Counted from the first letter of the stretch, positions 19,295 through 28,977 are shown. The stretch is DNA of 64,000 nucleotides from Parasutterella secunda (GCF_023336895.1 NZ_JAMBLT010000001.1:186001-250000); one strand, 5' to 3'. Notes: generated by a model not told the origin, from the sequence alone. Numbers and translations: made by a program.

Positions 19295-20191
19295 ATGCGT
19301 GTATTGATTCCTATTGACGGTGGTGCAGACTGCCGAGAAGCGATTCGTTTTGTAACAAGCAGAAAATCCTGGCTTGAAAATCAAAAACCGCAGATTGAGT
19401 TGCTCTACGTGCAAAAACCTTATATTGAGCATCCAATGGAAGAAGGGGACTTTGATATTCAGTCTTGGTACTACGATGACAAAATCAAGGCGGTATTTGA
19501 AGACATGGCTGAAGATATCGCGACGTTGCCTGAAAATGTCATTAAGACCAGTAAGATCGGCCACCCGGCCAAGGTTATCGCAAGCTATGCCCGTGAAATC
19601 GGCGCAGACCTTATTGTGATGGGCGCTCGAGGTTTAAGCGCTTTAAAGAATCTTTATTTAGGTTCTGTCTCTTTGGGCACAATCGCCCGGGCTACCTGCC
19701 CTGTTCTCGTATGCCGTGAACATTACACCCCTAAAGATGAAAATCTTAAGATCGGCATCGCGGTTGACGGCTCAGGTTTTGGCGATCTTTGCACAAAATT
19801 TGCGGTTCAGAATAAAGATTTGTTCGGCACCGATGCTTCCTTTGAAGTCATTTATGTTCACGCGGATGAGGAAACGGTTCCGTCAGAACTTCTGGACAAG
19901 GGCGTGCTTGAGCTCGACAAACTCTTACCCAAATACGAACAGAAAGAGTACACCAACGCTGTTGAGTCACCTCTGGCTCAATTGAAAGCGGCGGGCCTTA
20001 AAGCCAAACCTGTTGAGTTACGCGGTTCGCTACAAACGACACTTACCCACTACGCCGATGAAAATCTCAACATGGTTGTAATGGGTTCGCACGGCAAAGG
20101 CCGCATTAGTTCATTGGTCTTTGGTAGTTCCACCCGTGCCATGGTGGCTTCCTGCAGAATGCCGATCTTCATCGTTCCCGGTGAAGCCTAA
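19295..20191 (+). CDS. Universal stress protein, two tandem USP domains (copy 2)
   Basis: 298-residue paralogue of the preceding gene with the same two-domain layout. ATP-binding motifs GARGLSALKNLYLGS and GSHGKGRISSLVFGS are intact. N-termini are nearly the same (MRVLIPIDGGADCREAIRF against MRVIVPVDGGRDCREAIRF), while the second halves have diverged more. GGAG precedes the ATG. The gene has its own leader and terminator, so the two copies are probably separately transcribed but co-regulated. Confidence 0.93.
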   Translation: MRVLIPIDGGADCREAIRFVTSRKSWLENQKPQIELLYVQKPYIEHPMEEGDFDIQSWYYDDKIKAVFEDMAEDIATLPENVIKTSKIGHPAKVIASYAREIGADLIVMGARGLSALKNLYLGSVSLGTIARATCPVLVCREHYTPKDENLKIGIAVDGSGFGDLCTKFAVQNKDLFGTDASFEVIYVHADEETVPSELLDKGVLELDKLLPKYEQKEYTNAVESPLAQLKAAGLKAKPVELRGSLQTTLTHYADENLNMVVMGSHGKGRISSLVFGSSTRAMVASCRMPIFIVPGEA

Positions 20192-20218
20192 GTTTTAACA
20201 GCAACGGCATGATTCAGA

Positions 20219-20248
20219 CCCCCAAGGTTCAAAACTTGGGGGCTTTTT
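20219..20248 (+). terminator. Terminator of USP copy 2
   Basis: CCCCCAAG and CTTGGGGG form a strong stem followed by CTTTTT. Confidence 0.85.
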
Positions 20249-20274
20249 AATGCAAAAAAAAATTGATGACCCGG

Positions 20275-20816
20275 ACAGTTGGCACTATACAAAATTTGCT
20301 AAACCACACTGTTATTTTCCCAACTTATCTGGGCGTGATCACATTTTGAACAAACGCTTGTTCACAAATCAACCTTTCCTCGACAGATTCATGATGGTAT
20401 TGCAAAAAATTTAAATTACCCAACGCACTGTAAAGTATATACAGTAGTTTTGCAGTTACTCTCTACTCTTTACAGTTAACTGTCTAATTGGTATTCCAAT
20501 TTTCTGAATAGACCAAACTATTTTCGAACCAATCGATAGCGCTGCTTAGGACTGTTTTTAGGTTCAATTGGCTCAAGCAGAAATAGTTTCTGGAAGATTT
20601 CTCGGCAACTCTTGAACCGATTTTTTGACTTCACATCTTTGGGTATCGGCACCAATACGTCTCATTAAGTGAATTGCATCAATCACTTCTTGCTTAACAA
20701 TCATGAGTTGGCTCTTTTTGGGTTATTGTCAAGCTGAACAACGAACTGTCTAATAACTGTCAATTTTAGACAGTAGCTGTCCAGCTCATACAAATATTAA
20801 ATCAATAATATACAGT
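20275..20816. repeat. Cluster of ACTGT/ACAGT pentamers around a gene remnant
   Basis: Eleven ACTGT or ACAGT pentamers in 542 bp, about tenfold above chance. Several form dyads: ACTGTA...TACAGT (20427-20445), ACAGTTAACTGT (20472-20483) and CTGTCTAA...TTAGACAG (20746-20773). The region from 20249 to 20517 holds no recognisable gene. Confidence 0.6.
20518..20704 (-). pseudogene. Remnant of an AlbA_2-type ATP-binding regulator with an internal deletion
   Basis: The frame from the ATG at 20704 reads MRRIGADTQRCEVKKSVQ then ELPRNLPETISA before a TGA at 20573-20575. This resembles the start of AlbA_2 (Schlafen-like) domains, where such a stretch continues into AFxN and a glycine-rich segment. Directly across the break, a different frame reads FLLEPIEPKNSPKQRYRLVRK and stops at 20518, like the C-terminal winged helix of the same family. 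The centre of the gene, more than 1 kb in relatives, seems deleted with a shift of frame. No similar-length intact protein is encoded. Confidence 0.55.
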
Positions 20817-20886
20817 GTACCGATGCAAAAATAGAACTGAAAAAGCAATGTAAGGATCTATCAGAAAATTTCGAGACGAGAATGCA

Positions 20887-20910
20887 AAACGGGAGGTCAT
20901 TTGACCTCCC
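20887..20910 (-). terminator. Terminator of tRNA-Met
   Basis: GGGAGGTCA and TGACCTCCC form a perfect stem; on the minus strand GTTTTG follows. Confidence 0.8.
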
Positions 20911-20921
20911 ACTTTTAAATC

Positions 20922-20998
20922 TGGTGGCGAGTCAGGGACTCGAACCCCGGACACAAGGATTATGATTCCTCTGCTCTAACCGACTGAGCTAACCCGCC
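20922..20998 (-). tRNA. tRNA-Met (anticodon CAT, elongator type)
   Basis: 77 nt with encoded CCA. Acceptor GGCGGGT pairs with ACTCGCC, D arm TAGCTCAGTCGGTTAGAGC, anticodon arm GAGGA-ATCATAA-TCCTT, T arm with GTTCGAGTC. First acceptor pairs and loop fit elongator Met better than initiator; a CAT tRNA-Ile cannot be wholly excluded by eye. Confidence 0.92.
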
Positions 20999-21084
20999 AG
21001 AGAAGTGGAATCATACAGATACACTGGTTGAAAAGCAACCCGTTTTATTAAAAAACTCTAAACTTTTTTAATTCCTCAACAATA

Positions 21085-21906
21085 TCAACGGGTTAAAAAC
21101 CTATAAAAATGGTGAACCGGTCCATGCCCGTGACCAACAGTTAACTCTCCGGAATGAGAAATGGCCTCCCAAAGGTATTTTTTTGCTTTTTCAACCGCTT
21201 CGGGCACTGTCTCACATTGCGGCAACAAGGTGGCCAGAGCCGATGACAAGGTGCAGCCGGTTCCATGTGTATTTTTTGTCTCAATTCGGTCGGCTTTAAA
21301 AACAACGTTCACTTCCCCGTTTGTTAGCAGATCCGGCACTTCAGCACCAGTTAGATGACCGCCTTTTAACAGTAGCCAACTGTCTTTACCCATTAAAGGT
21401 AAAAGCTTATCGGCAAGGGCCTGCATCTGCCCTTCTTGAGTAATTTCAGCTTCCCCTGCCAAGACCGCCGCTTCGGGCAAATTCGGTGTTAAAACCGTGG
21501 CCAACGGCAACAATTTCGTCTTGAGAGCTTGCACACAATTTTCCGGCAACAAACGATCGCCACTTTTAGCAACCATGACCGGATCGAGCACCACAAAACG
21601 CGGACGATATCGATCAAGTGCTCGGGCAACCTCTTCAATAACCGCTACATCGGAAAGCATGCCGATCTTGACCGCGTCAATTCGAACATCTTCAAAAAGC
21701 GTCTCTAACTGCTCGCGGACAAAAGAGGCCGGAACCGGGCAAACTCCCGTTACCGCGCAAGTGTTTTGGGCAGTCAAGGCCGCAATCACACCACACCCAT
21801 AACCACCTAATGCGCTTATGGCCTTAATATCGGCAAGGACACCAGCCCCGCCCGACGGATCAACGCCGGCAATCGTTAAGACATTAGGAATTATTGTTTT
21901 TTCCAT
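21085..21906 (-). CDS. thiD: Hydroxymethylpyrimidine/phosphomethylpyrimidine kinase
   Basis: Phosphorylates HMP and HMP-P in thiamine biosynthesis and salvage. The 273-residue ribokinase-fold protein shows NVLTIAGVDPSGGAGVLADIK at the N-terminus, GYGCGVIAALTAQNT, DPVMVAKSGDRLL and the C-terminal anion hole THGTGCTLSSALA. Its start overlaps the waaA coding end by 16 bases. No other thiamine gene is in the window, so a salvage role is possible. Confidence 0.95.
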   Translation of the reverse strand: MEKTIIPNVLTIAGVDPSGGAGVLADIKAISALGGYGCGVIAALTAQNTCAVTGVCPVPASFVREQLETLFEDVRIDAVKIGMLSDVAVIEEVARALDRYRPRFVVLDPVMVAKSGDRLLPENCVQALKTKLLPLATVLTPNLPEAAVLAGEAEITQEGQMQALADKLLPLMGKDSWLLLKGGHLTGAEVPDLLTNGEVNVVFKADRIETKNTHGTGCTLSSALATLLPQCETVPEAVEKAKKYLWEAISHSGELTVGHGHGPVHHFYRFLTR

Positions 21907-23177
21907 AGCGTCTCCAAAACAGACATGGTTCGCTCGGTAGCACCAACGTACATTTTTGAGAAGGTCAACGCGTTGGCTTTGAGACTAGCCATCCACTCGG
22001 GATTCATCAGCCATTGATGCGCTAAATCCACTGCCCTTGCCACATCCTCAACCTGTGTAATAGCCCCCGCCTCCATTCCTTTTTCAACCACCATTGAAAA
22101 ATTAAATGTACTGGGACCCACAATAACCGGAACCCCTACACTTGCCGGTTCAATGACATTCTGGCAACCAAAGGGCTTAAAGCTTCCCCCCATCAGGGTG
22201 ACATCCGAGAGGGCGCAATAAAAGAACATTTCGCCCATGGAATCACCCAAAATCACTTGGGTGTCTTTTTGAATATCATCCGGACTCTTTAAAAGACTGC
22301 GTTTTTGATAACGTAGACCGGCTGACTTTAAAAGCTCTTCAACTTCTGCAAAGCGCTGCGGATGACGGGGCACCAAAAGATAACAAATCTCAGGTTTTGC
22401 TTGCTCTTTAAGCGACTCAACAATGAGGGCTTCCTCCCCATCACGGGTACTGGCAAACATCACAATAGGCTTTGAAATGCCCAACTTCCACTGCGCAGCT
22501 TTTGCCAAGGCTTCCGCTGGCGCCTGAATATCAAATTTAAGCGAGCCGGTAATCACCGGTTCCACCGTTCCCATCGCCTTTAAACGTTGAGCATCACTTT
22601 CAGCCTGAGCGCATACCTTGGTAAACCGTCCCATGGCTTTTTTCATTAGTTCCGGCACCCGCATCGCCTGATTAAACGATTTTTCTGACAAACGAGCGTT
22701 AACCAAGGCCATAGGGATACCCAATGCATGGGCTTCCTCTAAAACAGTCGGCCAAACTTCAGTTTCCATTAAAAGGCCTATGGTGGGTTGAGTCTGGCGC
22801 AAAAACTTACGCACTGCATAGACCGCATCGTAAGGCAAGAAGCACTGACGGATCCTTTGCGGATCTAACTGAACAATTTTTTGTCCCGCCTCTCGTCCCG
22901 TAGGCGTCATGTGGGTGAGCAAAATGTCGCACTGAGGCCACTGATTCAAAATGGCCCGGACAAGCGGTCGAGTGGCATTGGTTTCACCGACACTAACCGC
23001 GTGAATCCAGACCACAGGATGTCCGGCTCTGGGAGAGGGAAAGTCAGACCACGCAAAGCGCTCTCCCCAATGTTTGAGATACGAGGGCTGCTTTCTTGCC
23101 CGCCACAATAGATAAAGTCCTGCCAACGGCAAAAGCGCCGGTACTAAATAGCGATAACCTTGAGGGGAAATGTTCAT
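21891..23177 (-). CDS. waaA: 3-deoxy-D-manno-octulosonic acid (Kdo) transferase
   Basis: Membrane-bound glycosyltransferase adding Kdo to lipid IVA. 428 residues starting MNISPQGYRYLVPALLPLAG, an N-terminal membrane anchor. Family features include VWIHAVSVGETNATRPLV, LTHMTPTGREAG, PYDAVYAVRKFL and the acceptor/donor-site GGSFKPFGCQNVIEPA. The start at 23177 is set by the ATGA overlap with the waaC stop; an open frame further up is spurious. Member of pgi-waaC-waaA-thiD. Confidence 0.95.
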   Translation of the reverse strand: MNISPQGYRYLVPALLPLAGLYLLWRARKQPSYLKHWGERFAWSDFPSPRAGHPVVWIHAVSVGETNATRPLVRAILNQWPQCDILLTHMTPTGREAGQKIVQLDPQRIRQCFLPYDAVYAVRKFLRQTQPTIGLLMETEVWPTVLEEAHALGIPMALVNARLSEKSFNQAMRVPELMKKAMGRFTKVCAQAESDAQRLKAMGTVEPVITGSLKFDIQAPAEALAKAAQWKLGISKPIVMFASTRDGEEALIVESLKEQAKPEICYLLVPRHPQRFAEVEELLKSAGLRYQKRSLLKSPDDIQKDTQVILGDSMGEMFFYCALSDVTLMGGSFKPFGCQNVIEPASVGVPVIVGPSTFNFSMVVEKGMEAGAITQVEDVARAVDLAHQWLMNPEWMASLKANALTFSKMYVGATERTMSVLETLWKKQ

Positions 23178-24139
23178 TGAAAGAGGTCCAAACCCAACTG
23201 TGTTAAAGCGGATTTTACTTCGGAGACGGCAGGATTCGCTCCAACACCGCCCAAACTTTTTACACACCCACCGGTTAAACCGACCAGTTCAATCGGATAG
23301 TCCAAGAAAAGACCTACCGTAGGACGCTGCGTGGCCGCAGCCAAATGGGTAAGCCCCGTATCCACTCCCACCACAAAAGAGGCTTTCTGCAAAACCGCCG
23401 CGCAATCTTTTATAGACATACGGGGAAGCACTTGGCAAAAATCCCCTGCTGAGGAAGCAATGCGTTGAACCCGCTCGTGTTCTGCTTCTGAGCCCCAAAG
23501 CAAACGAATGGACAAACCCGCCTGACGACAGTCTTTTGCCAAAGCGACCCACTTATCTTCAGGCCACAACTTTGTCTCACGACTGGTATTGACTAAAAAG
23601 ACCGCATAAGGCGATGAGTCATCAGAAGCTTCGATTGTTTTCAGACCAAAATCCAATGGATAGGCTTTGAAGTCGTAATCAAACGCCGCCCCCATAAGCA
23701 GCCGACAACGAGTAACGGCACTAAGCGACTTGGAGACAGAGAAGGTTTGATCGTAGAAACGGCTGGCCCAGGGCTCCTTAATACTGTTTTTATCGTAACC
23801 CAATAAAAACGATTGACTCCAACGACCGATTACCGCACTTTTTAAAAGTCCTTGAAGATCCACCACCCGTTCATAGTGCGCCGATTGCAGTGCGGCACGA
23901 ACTCGGCCGACTTCCCTCCATGTCTGGGAACTCAAAACGTGCTTTCGCCACTGTCGGACCGCCACCTCATGTACGGTATTTACATAACGACTTAACCGGG
24001 GAATGTCGGCAAAACTTTTTTCAACAACCCAATCAATCTGCAAATCCGGCTGAGCTTTAGCCAAGTCTGCTACGGCTGGCAGTGCGTGAATCACATCACC
24101 CATAGAGGTGGTTTTGACAATTAAAGCTCGACGCGTCAT
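23174..24139 (-). CDS. waaC: Lipopolysaccharide heptosyltransferase I
   Basis: GT9-family enzyme adding the first L-glycero-D-manno-heptose to Kdo of the LPS core. 321 residues from MTRRALIVKTTSMGDVIHALPAVADL, with the acidic residue of SMGDVIH conserved, WPEDKWVALAKDC, and VVGVDTGLTHLAAATQRPTVGLF near the end. The start at 24139 follows GAGGAA and lies 13 bases after the pgi stop. Its ADP-heptose donor is made by the divergent hldA-hldD-gmhB-hldC cluster. Confidence 0.94.
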   Translation of the reverse strand: MTRRALIVKTTSMGDVIHALPAVADLAKAQPDLQIDWVVEKSFADIPRLSRYVNTVHEVAVRQWRKHVLSSQTWREVGRVRAALQSAHYERVVDLQGLLKSAVIGRWSQSFLLGYDKNSIKEPWASRFYDQTFSVSKSLSAVTRCRLLMGAAFDYDFKAYPLDFGLKTIEASDDSSPYAVFLVNTSRETKLWPEDKWVALAKDCRQAGLSIRLLWGSEAEHERVQRIASSAGDFCQVLPRMSIKDCAAVLQKASFVVGVDTGLTHLAAATQRPTVGLFLDYPIELVGLTGGCVKSLGGVGANPAVSEVKSALTQLGLDLFQ

Positions 24140-24152
24140 GACTAAAGATTCC

Positions 24153-25565
24153 TCAGGATGCCAGTTTTGCTTCCAATTCACGGCACAAACGCTTACCGTA
24201 TTCCACGGCCGGTTGATCAAAAGCATTCAGTCCATAAAGCGTGGCAAGCATGGTTGTCTTGTGTTCATACAAAGCCATAAATGCCCCCAGTGTCTCTGGT
24301 GTTAGTTTCTTAATACAAATAGTGGAAACAGCATTAAAAAACTCTGCCGACGGAGTCTGTCGCGTCACAAGTGCCTGAGCCTGAGCTTGAGCGTTGGCAT
24401 TGAGCACTAAATGGTGGTGCGCATGACGGTGTCCGGCCTCTTCACACCAAACTAAATCAATGCTGGTGCGGCCGCTTCCGTCTCTCAACCACTGATAAAA
24501 GGAGTGCTGGGCTTCATTGCCGAATCCGCCCCAAACGGCTTGACCCGTACGAGAAGTAATAACGGAACCATCCGGTCTTTCGCTTTTACCCAAACTTTCC
24601 ATTTCCAGCTGCTGCAGCCAAGCCACAACCAAACGCAGTCTTTCGTCATAAGGCAAAAGACAATGCGACTGCATTTGCAGCTCCGTTGAGTTCCAGTACG
24701 AAAGCAGGGCCAATGTTAAGGGCAAATTTTGTTCGGGTTCAGCACTTAACATATGGCGATCCATCTCGTAGGCACCGTGCAGGAATGCCGAGAAGACCTC
24801 AGGCCCCAAAGCAATCACAAGCGGCAAGCCGATTGCGCCCCACACGGAAAAACGGCCGCCCACCCAAGACCAAATGGGGAAACGATTTTGCTCGGGCAAA
24901 TCCATTAATTCACAGGCATTTTCTTTGGCGCTGACAAGAAAAACGTGCTTAGCGCGCTTTTCTTTTCCGACAATGCCTGCCTTCGCATACCACTCATTAA
25001 CAAGCTCAGCATTGAGCATTGTTTCGCGAGTTGAAAAACTTTTACTTGAAACAACAGTAAGCGTAGTCTCGGGATCCAAAACGCCTAAAATCCGATCGGC
25101 CAAAATGCCGTCAACGGCCGACAGGAAATGAAGTCTGATGGAGGGATTTACATCACGCAAGGCATGGTAGACCGCGTGAGGTCCCATTTCTGAACCACCA
25201 ATACCAATATTGATCACATCGGTAATTTTCTTTCCGCTTGCTCCAAGCCACTGCCCTTCACGAACTGCCCGAGCCAAAGCGTACATTCTCTCCCGGGTTT
25301 GATTAACCTCTTCGTAGTGCGGGCTATTGATATCTTCAGAACGCAAAGAGGTATGTAAGGCCTGTCTTTTTTCACTGGCATTGACAACTTCGCCGTCCAC
25401 CATCTGACGCTGCTTGTCGATTAGGCCACAGTCTTTGGCTTTTTGTAAAAGATTTTCGTACTGAACACAAGTTAAGCGTTGGCGGCTGATATTTAGCGTC
25501 AAACCACAGGCACTCAGTTCACAATTCGGACGCGTTTGAGAAAGAAAAGCGATGGATTCGGTCAT
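24153..25565 (-). CDS. pgi: Glucose-6-phosphate isomerase
   Basis: Interconverts glucose 6-phosphate and fructose 6-phosphate. 470 residues, shorter than the roughly 550 of the E. coli enzyme but with the core motifs VINIGIGGSEMGPHAVYHAL, SKSFSTRETMLNAE, WVGGRFSVWGAIGL and GNEAQHSFYQWLRDG. Grouping with LPS genes suggests supply of hexose phosphate toward heptose (via sedoheptulose 7-phosphate) and nucleotide sugars. About 190 bp separate it from divergent hldA; the promoters of both operons must lie there. Confidence 0.95.
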   Translation of the reverse strand: MTESIAFLSQTRPNCELSACGLTLNISRQRLTCVQYENLLQKAKDCGLIDKQRQMVDGEVVNASEKRQALHTSLRSEDINSPHYEEVNQTRERMYALARAVREGQWLGASGKKITDVINIGIGGSEMGPHAVYHALRDVNPSIRLHFLSAVDGILADRILGVLDPETTLTVVSSKSFSTRETMLNAELVNEWYAKAGIVGKEKRAKHVFLVSAKENACELMDLPEQNRFPIWSWVGGRFSVWGAIGLPLVIALGPEVFSAFLHGAYEMDRHMLSAEPEQNLPLTLALLSYWNSTELQMQSHCLLPYDERLRLVVAWLQQLEMESLGKSERPDGSVITSRTGQAVWGGFGNEAQHSFYQWLRDGSGRTSIDLVWCEEAGHRHAHHHLVLNANAQAQAQALVTRQTPSAEFFNAVSTICIKKLTPETLGAFMALYEHKTTMLATLYGLNAFDQPAVEYGKRLCRELEAKLAS

Positions 25566-25757
25566 GACTAAAACTCAAAAAACGAAGCGCCGATACACCT
25601 GGGCGGCGCTTATAACAATCTAGTTGCCATTGTACGTTGGCAAAAAACGGCTTGCCAATGTTGGCATCAGAATCTAACCAATAGATACAGTTTTCAGGCA
25701 AAAACGCATCCTGATGCTTACAATTGTCGAAAAATAGCTAAAGTAAGGAATGCCAAC

Positions 25758-26714
25758 GTGGCAAATTCATTCAGTCAAAAGAAAATTCTCGTGGCGGGCG
25801 ACGCCATGCTTGACCGTTATTGGTTTGGTGACGCCAACCGCATTTCGCCCGAAGCTCCGGTGCCGGTTGTTCGCATTGCGCGCGAAGAAGAACGCTTGGG
25901 CGGCGCGGCCAACGTTGCACTCAATATTAGTGCATTAGGAGCCGGTGCAAAGTTATTGTCTGTTGTCGGTTGTGATGAAGCGGGCTCTACCGTTGAACGT
26001 ATCCTTAAAGAAAAAGGAATTGAACCGCACCTGCATCGTGATCCCGATTTAAAAACAACCGTTAAATTGCGGATTGTGGCCCGTCAGCAACAAATGCTGC
26101 GGGCTGACTTTGAAAATCGCCCGGCCACCGCGGTGCTAGCCAAACACCTTTGTGAATTTGAGCAATTGATTGACGATTGCGAAGTGGTTGTTTTGTCTGA
26201 CTACGGCAAAGGTGGACTTGACCATATCGCACGCATGATTGATTGTGCACGCGCCAAAGGCAAACCCATTTTAATTGACCCCAAAGGCAGCAACTATGAC
26301 CGCTATCGCGGCGCTACTGTCATTACCCCAAATCGTTCTGAATTAGCACAAGTTGTGGGTTCTTGGGAAAGTGAAGAAGAATTAACCGAAAAAGCCCAAG
26401 CGCTTCGGGAAAAGCTCAATCTGACTGCTGTGTTGCTTACACGCAGTGAAGAGGGCATGACGCTTTTTTCCGATAAGGGAGCCAAAACAATTCCGGCTCA
26501 AGCGCTGGAAGTCTACGACGTGTCCGGTGCCGGAGACACCGTGATTGCCGTCATGGCCACCATGATGGCAATGGGCAAGCCGCTTGAAGACGCGATGCGA
26601 ATTGCCAATCGCGCCGGCGGCATTGTGGTTGGAAAACTCGGCACAGCCACGGTCAGTTTTGAAGAACTCTTCCCTAACGGCTATGACGATCTTTTTGCAG
26701 GAGAAGCATTGTGA
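25758..26714 (+). CDS. hldA: D-glycero-beta-D-manno-heptose-7-phosphate kinase (HldE kinase half)
   Basis: PfkB-type kinase of the ADP-heptose pathway. 318 residues with [37 protein letters not shown], and [14 protein letters not shown], the anion hole with catalytic Asp. The start is a GTG at 25758, seven bases after AAGGA; a nearby ATG at 25750 is out of frame. In enterobacteria this domain is fused to the adenylyltransferase; here the two are separate genes (see hldC at 28305). Confidence 0.95.
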   Translation: MANSFSQKKILVAGDAMLDRYWFGDANRISPEAPVPVVRIAREEERLGGAANVALNISALGAGAKLLSVVGCDEAGSTVERILKEKGIEPHLHRDPDLKTTVKLRIVARQQQMLRADFENRPATAVLAKHLCEFEQLIDDCEVVVLSDYGKGGLDHIARMIDCARAKGKPILIDPKGSNYDRYRGATVITPNRSELAQVVGSWESEEELTEKAQALREKLNLTAVLLTRSEEGMTLFSDKGAKTIPAQALEVYDVSGAGDTVIAVMATMMAMGKPLEDAMRIANRAGGIVVGKLGTATVSFEELFPNGYDDLFAGEAL

Positions 26715-27745
26715 GCATTATCGTAACGGGCGCCGCCGGTTTTATCGGCGCTAATAATGTTTTGGCTTTAAACCGCCGTGGCATCACAGACGTGATCGCG
26801 GTGGACAATCTCAGCCGTGCTGAAAAATTTAAGAATTTGGTCGAGTGCCAAATTTCCGATTACTTTGATAAGCGTGACTTTATCGAACTGGTTCGCGCTC
26901 GCAAAATTGCCAAACCGGAAGCCATCTTCCACCAAGGAGCCTGCTCCGACACGATGGAAACAGACGGCCGCTACATGATGGATAACAACTATCGCTATAC
27001 CCTGGAACTCTTTAACTGGGCTCAGGAACTGGGTATTCCGATGATTTACGCATCATCTGCTGCAACCTATGGAGCAAGCACAACATTTGTTGAAGATCCG
27101 CGCTTTGAAGGTCCGCTTAATGTCTACGGCTACTCCAAGTTCCTTTTCGACCAAGTGCTGCGCGCCAAGATGGCTAAAGGCGAAGTAAAGGCTCCTGTGA
27201 TCGGTCTGCGCTACTTCAACGTCTACGGTCCGCACGAACAGCATAAGGGCCGCATGGCAAGCGTTGCTTTCCATCAATTCTTCCAATTCCGAAAAGAAGG
27301 TCATGTGCGCCTTTTTGAAGGATGCTTAGGCTATGGAAACGGAGAGCAGGAACGTGACTTTGTCTACGTCGATGATGTAATTGCCGTGAACCTTCACTTC
27401 TTTGATAAGCCTGTCACCGGCATTTACAACTGCGGCACCGGCCGCGCCCAACCGTTTAACGATGTCTCTTTAGGTGTGGTGAACGCTTTGCGTACTCACG
27501 AAGGCAAAGAAAAGGTAACGCTTGAGCAAGCCGTCAAGGAAGGCTTTATCCGCTATATCCCCTTCCCGGAATCCTTAAAAGGCAAGTATCAGGCCTACAC
27601 GCAAGCCGATTTAACGAAGCTTCGCGCAGCCGGCTGCGATGTTCGATTCAGAAGCGTTGAAGAGGGAACAGCCGATTACGTAGCAGATCTTTTAACGCGC
27701 TACCAGGACGTGAGCTCCGATCCAACTATCGCTGAAGCCAAATAA
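26711..27745 (+). CDS. hldD: ADP-L-glycero-D-manno-heptose 6-epimerase
   Basis: Short-chain dehydrogenase-type epimerase using bound NADP. 344 residues with [40 protein letters not shown] and the catalytic [29 protein letters not shown] follows. Start is GTG in a 4-base overlap (GTGA) with the hldA stop, so the genes are translationally coupled. It produces the donor for WaaC. Confidence 0.96.
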   Translation: MSIIVTGAAGFIGANNVLALNRRGITDVIAVDNLSRAEKFKNLVECQISDYFDKRDFIELVRARKIAKPEAIFHQGACSDTMETDGRYMMDNNYRYTLELFNWAQELGIPMIYASSAATYGASTTFVEDPRFEGPLNVYGYSKFLFDQVLRAKMAKGEVKAPVIGLRYFNVYGPHEQHKGRMASVAFHQFFQFRKEGHVRLFEGCLGYGNGEQERDFVYVDDVIAVNLHFFDKPVTGIYNCGTGRAQPFNDVSLGVVNALRTHEGKEKVTLEQAVKEGFIRYIPFPESLKGKYQAYTQADLTKLRAAGCDVRFRSVEEGTADYVADLLTRYQDVSSDPTIAEAK

Positions 27746-28296
27746 TGAGCTTACCGAAAGCCGCTTTCCTAGATCGTGACGGCGTGATCAATATTGATCA
27801 CGCCTACGTTCATACGCCCGAAGAGTTCACTTTTATTCCCGGTGTATTTGAAGCCTGCCGACAACTGCAAAGTGCGGGATACCTTTTAATCATTGCCACC
27901 AATCAAAGTGGAATCGGAAGAGGTTATTACAGTGAAGAAGATTTTGGTCGCCTTTGCGATTGGATGAAAGGCGAATTTGCCCAACAGGGTGTTCAAATTA
28001 CCGATATTTTCTTCTGTCCCCATCACCCTGAAAAAGCGATTGGCGCTTATCGCTGTGACTGTGAGTGCCGCAAGCCCAAACCCGGTATGCTGTTAGCCGC
28101 TCAAAAAAAGTGGAACATTGACATGCCAGCAAGCCTCATGGTTGGCGACAAATCGGGCGACATGCAAGCAGCGCTCTCCGCTCATATCGGCACGCGTATT
28201 CTGGTGGGGAAAGACGGTTTACAAAAGCCTCAAGCCACACCCGAGTGCACCCACACGGCCGTTAATCTTTTGGAAGCGGTCCAGATTGTTCTATAA
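27745..28296 (+). CDS. gmhB: D-glycero-beta-D-manno-heptose-1,7-bisphosphate 7-phosphatase
   Basis: HAD-superfamily phosphatase. 183 residues with the nucleophile motif AAFLDRDGVINID, motif II IIATNQSGIGRG, the zinc site CPHHPEKAIGAYRCDCECRKPKPGM and motif IV MVGDKSGDM. Overlaps the hldD stop by one base. Third step of the heptose pathway. Confidence 0.95.
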   Translation: MSLPKAAFLDRDGVINIDHAYVHTPEEFTFIPGVFEACRQLQSAGYLLIIATNQSGIGRGYYSEEDFGRLCDWMKGEFAQQGVQITDIFFCPHHPEKAIGAYRCDCECRKPKPGMLLAAQKKWNIDMPASLMVGDKSGDMQAALSAHIGTRILVGKDGLQKPQATPECTHTAVNLLEAVQIVL

Positions 28297-28304
28297 GGAT
28301 TCTT

Positions 28305-28811
28305 ATGAGTACACGACTTCCCGCCCCTGGTTTCGAGGCAAAAATCACTGATATGGAGCACCTTGCGGAGCGCGCTTCAAAGTTGCCCCATCCTGTTGTC
28401 ATGACCAATGGGGTCTTTGATATTTTGCATCGAGGACACGTCACGTACCTCGCGCAAGCACGTGCCTTAGGGGCAAGCTTGGTTGTTGCGATTAATTCCG
28501 ACGCTTCTGTCAAAATGCTTGGTAAGGGTGACGAACGGCCCATTAATACCCAGGCTGACCGAGCTGCCGTGCTCGCGGCGCTTGAAAGCGTGGATCTGGT
28601 CGTTATTTTTGAAGAAAAAGTCCCCCTTAAAGCAGTTGAAAATGCGCATCCGGATATCTATGTCAAAGGGGGTGACTATAAAATTGAAGATCTACCTGAG
28701 GCGAAACTTGTTGCCACTTGGGGAGCCAAAACGGTGACAGTTCAATTTGAACACCAACGCTCAACCACCGCTCTTTTACAAAAAATCAGTTCGTTGAACC
28801 TTAAAAAATAA
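28305..28811 (+). CDS. hldC: D-glycero-beta-D-manno-heptose 1-phosphate adenylyltransferase (HldE cytidylyltransferase-like half)
   Basis: 168-residue nucleotidyltransferase with VMTNGVFDILHRGHVTYLAQA (HxGH-like HRGH), INSDASVKMLGKGDERPIN and QHRSTTALLQK-type ending (EHQRSTTALLQKISS). Corresponds to the C-terminal domain of HldE. Nine bases separate it from gmhB. The isomerase gmhA, needed to start the pathway, is not in the window. Confidence 0.94.
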   Translation: MSTRLPAPGFEAKITDMEHLAERASKLPHPVVMTNGVFDILHRGHVTYLAQARALGASLVVAINSDASVKMLGKGDERPINTQADRAAVLAALESVDLVVIFEEKVPLKAVENAHPDIYVKGGDYKIEDLPEAKLVATWGAKTVTVQFEHQRSTTALLQKISSLNLKK

Positions 28812-28839
28812 ACACTGATTTCCTCCGATTTTTCTTTTC

Positions 28840-28873
28840 AAGGCATCCATTTCCATTTTCAGATGCCTTTTTT
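28840..28873 (+). terminator. Terminator of the hld operon
   Basis: AAGGCATC pairs with GATGCCTT, followed by six Ts. Confidence 0.7.
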
Positions 28874-28977
28874 CATCTTCGATTGCTCGATCAGGGTTTT
28901 TACTGATATTTGCTATCTATTTGAATAACAACAATAATTTAATATTACCTTATTATTTGTTTACTTATTACTATATT

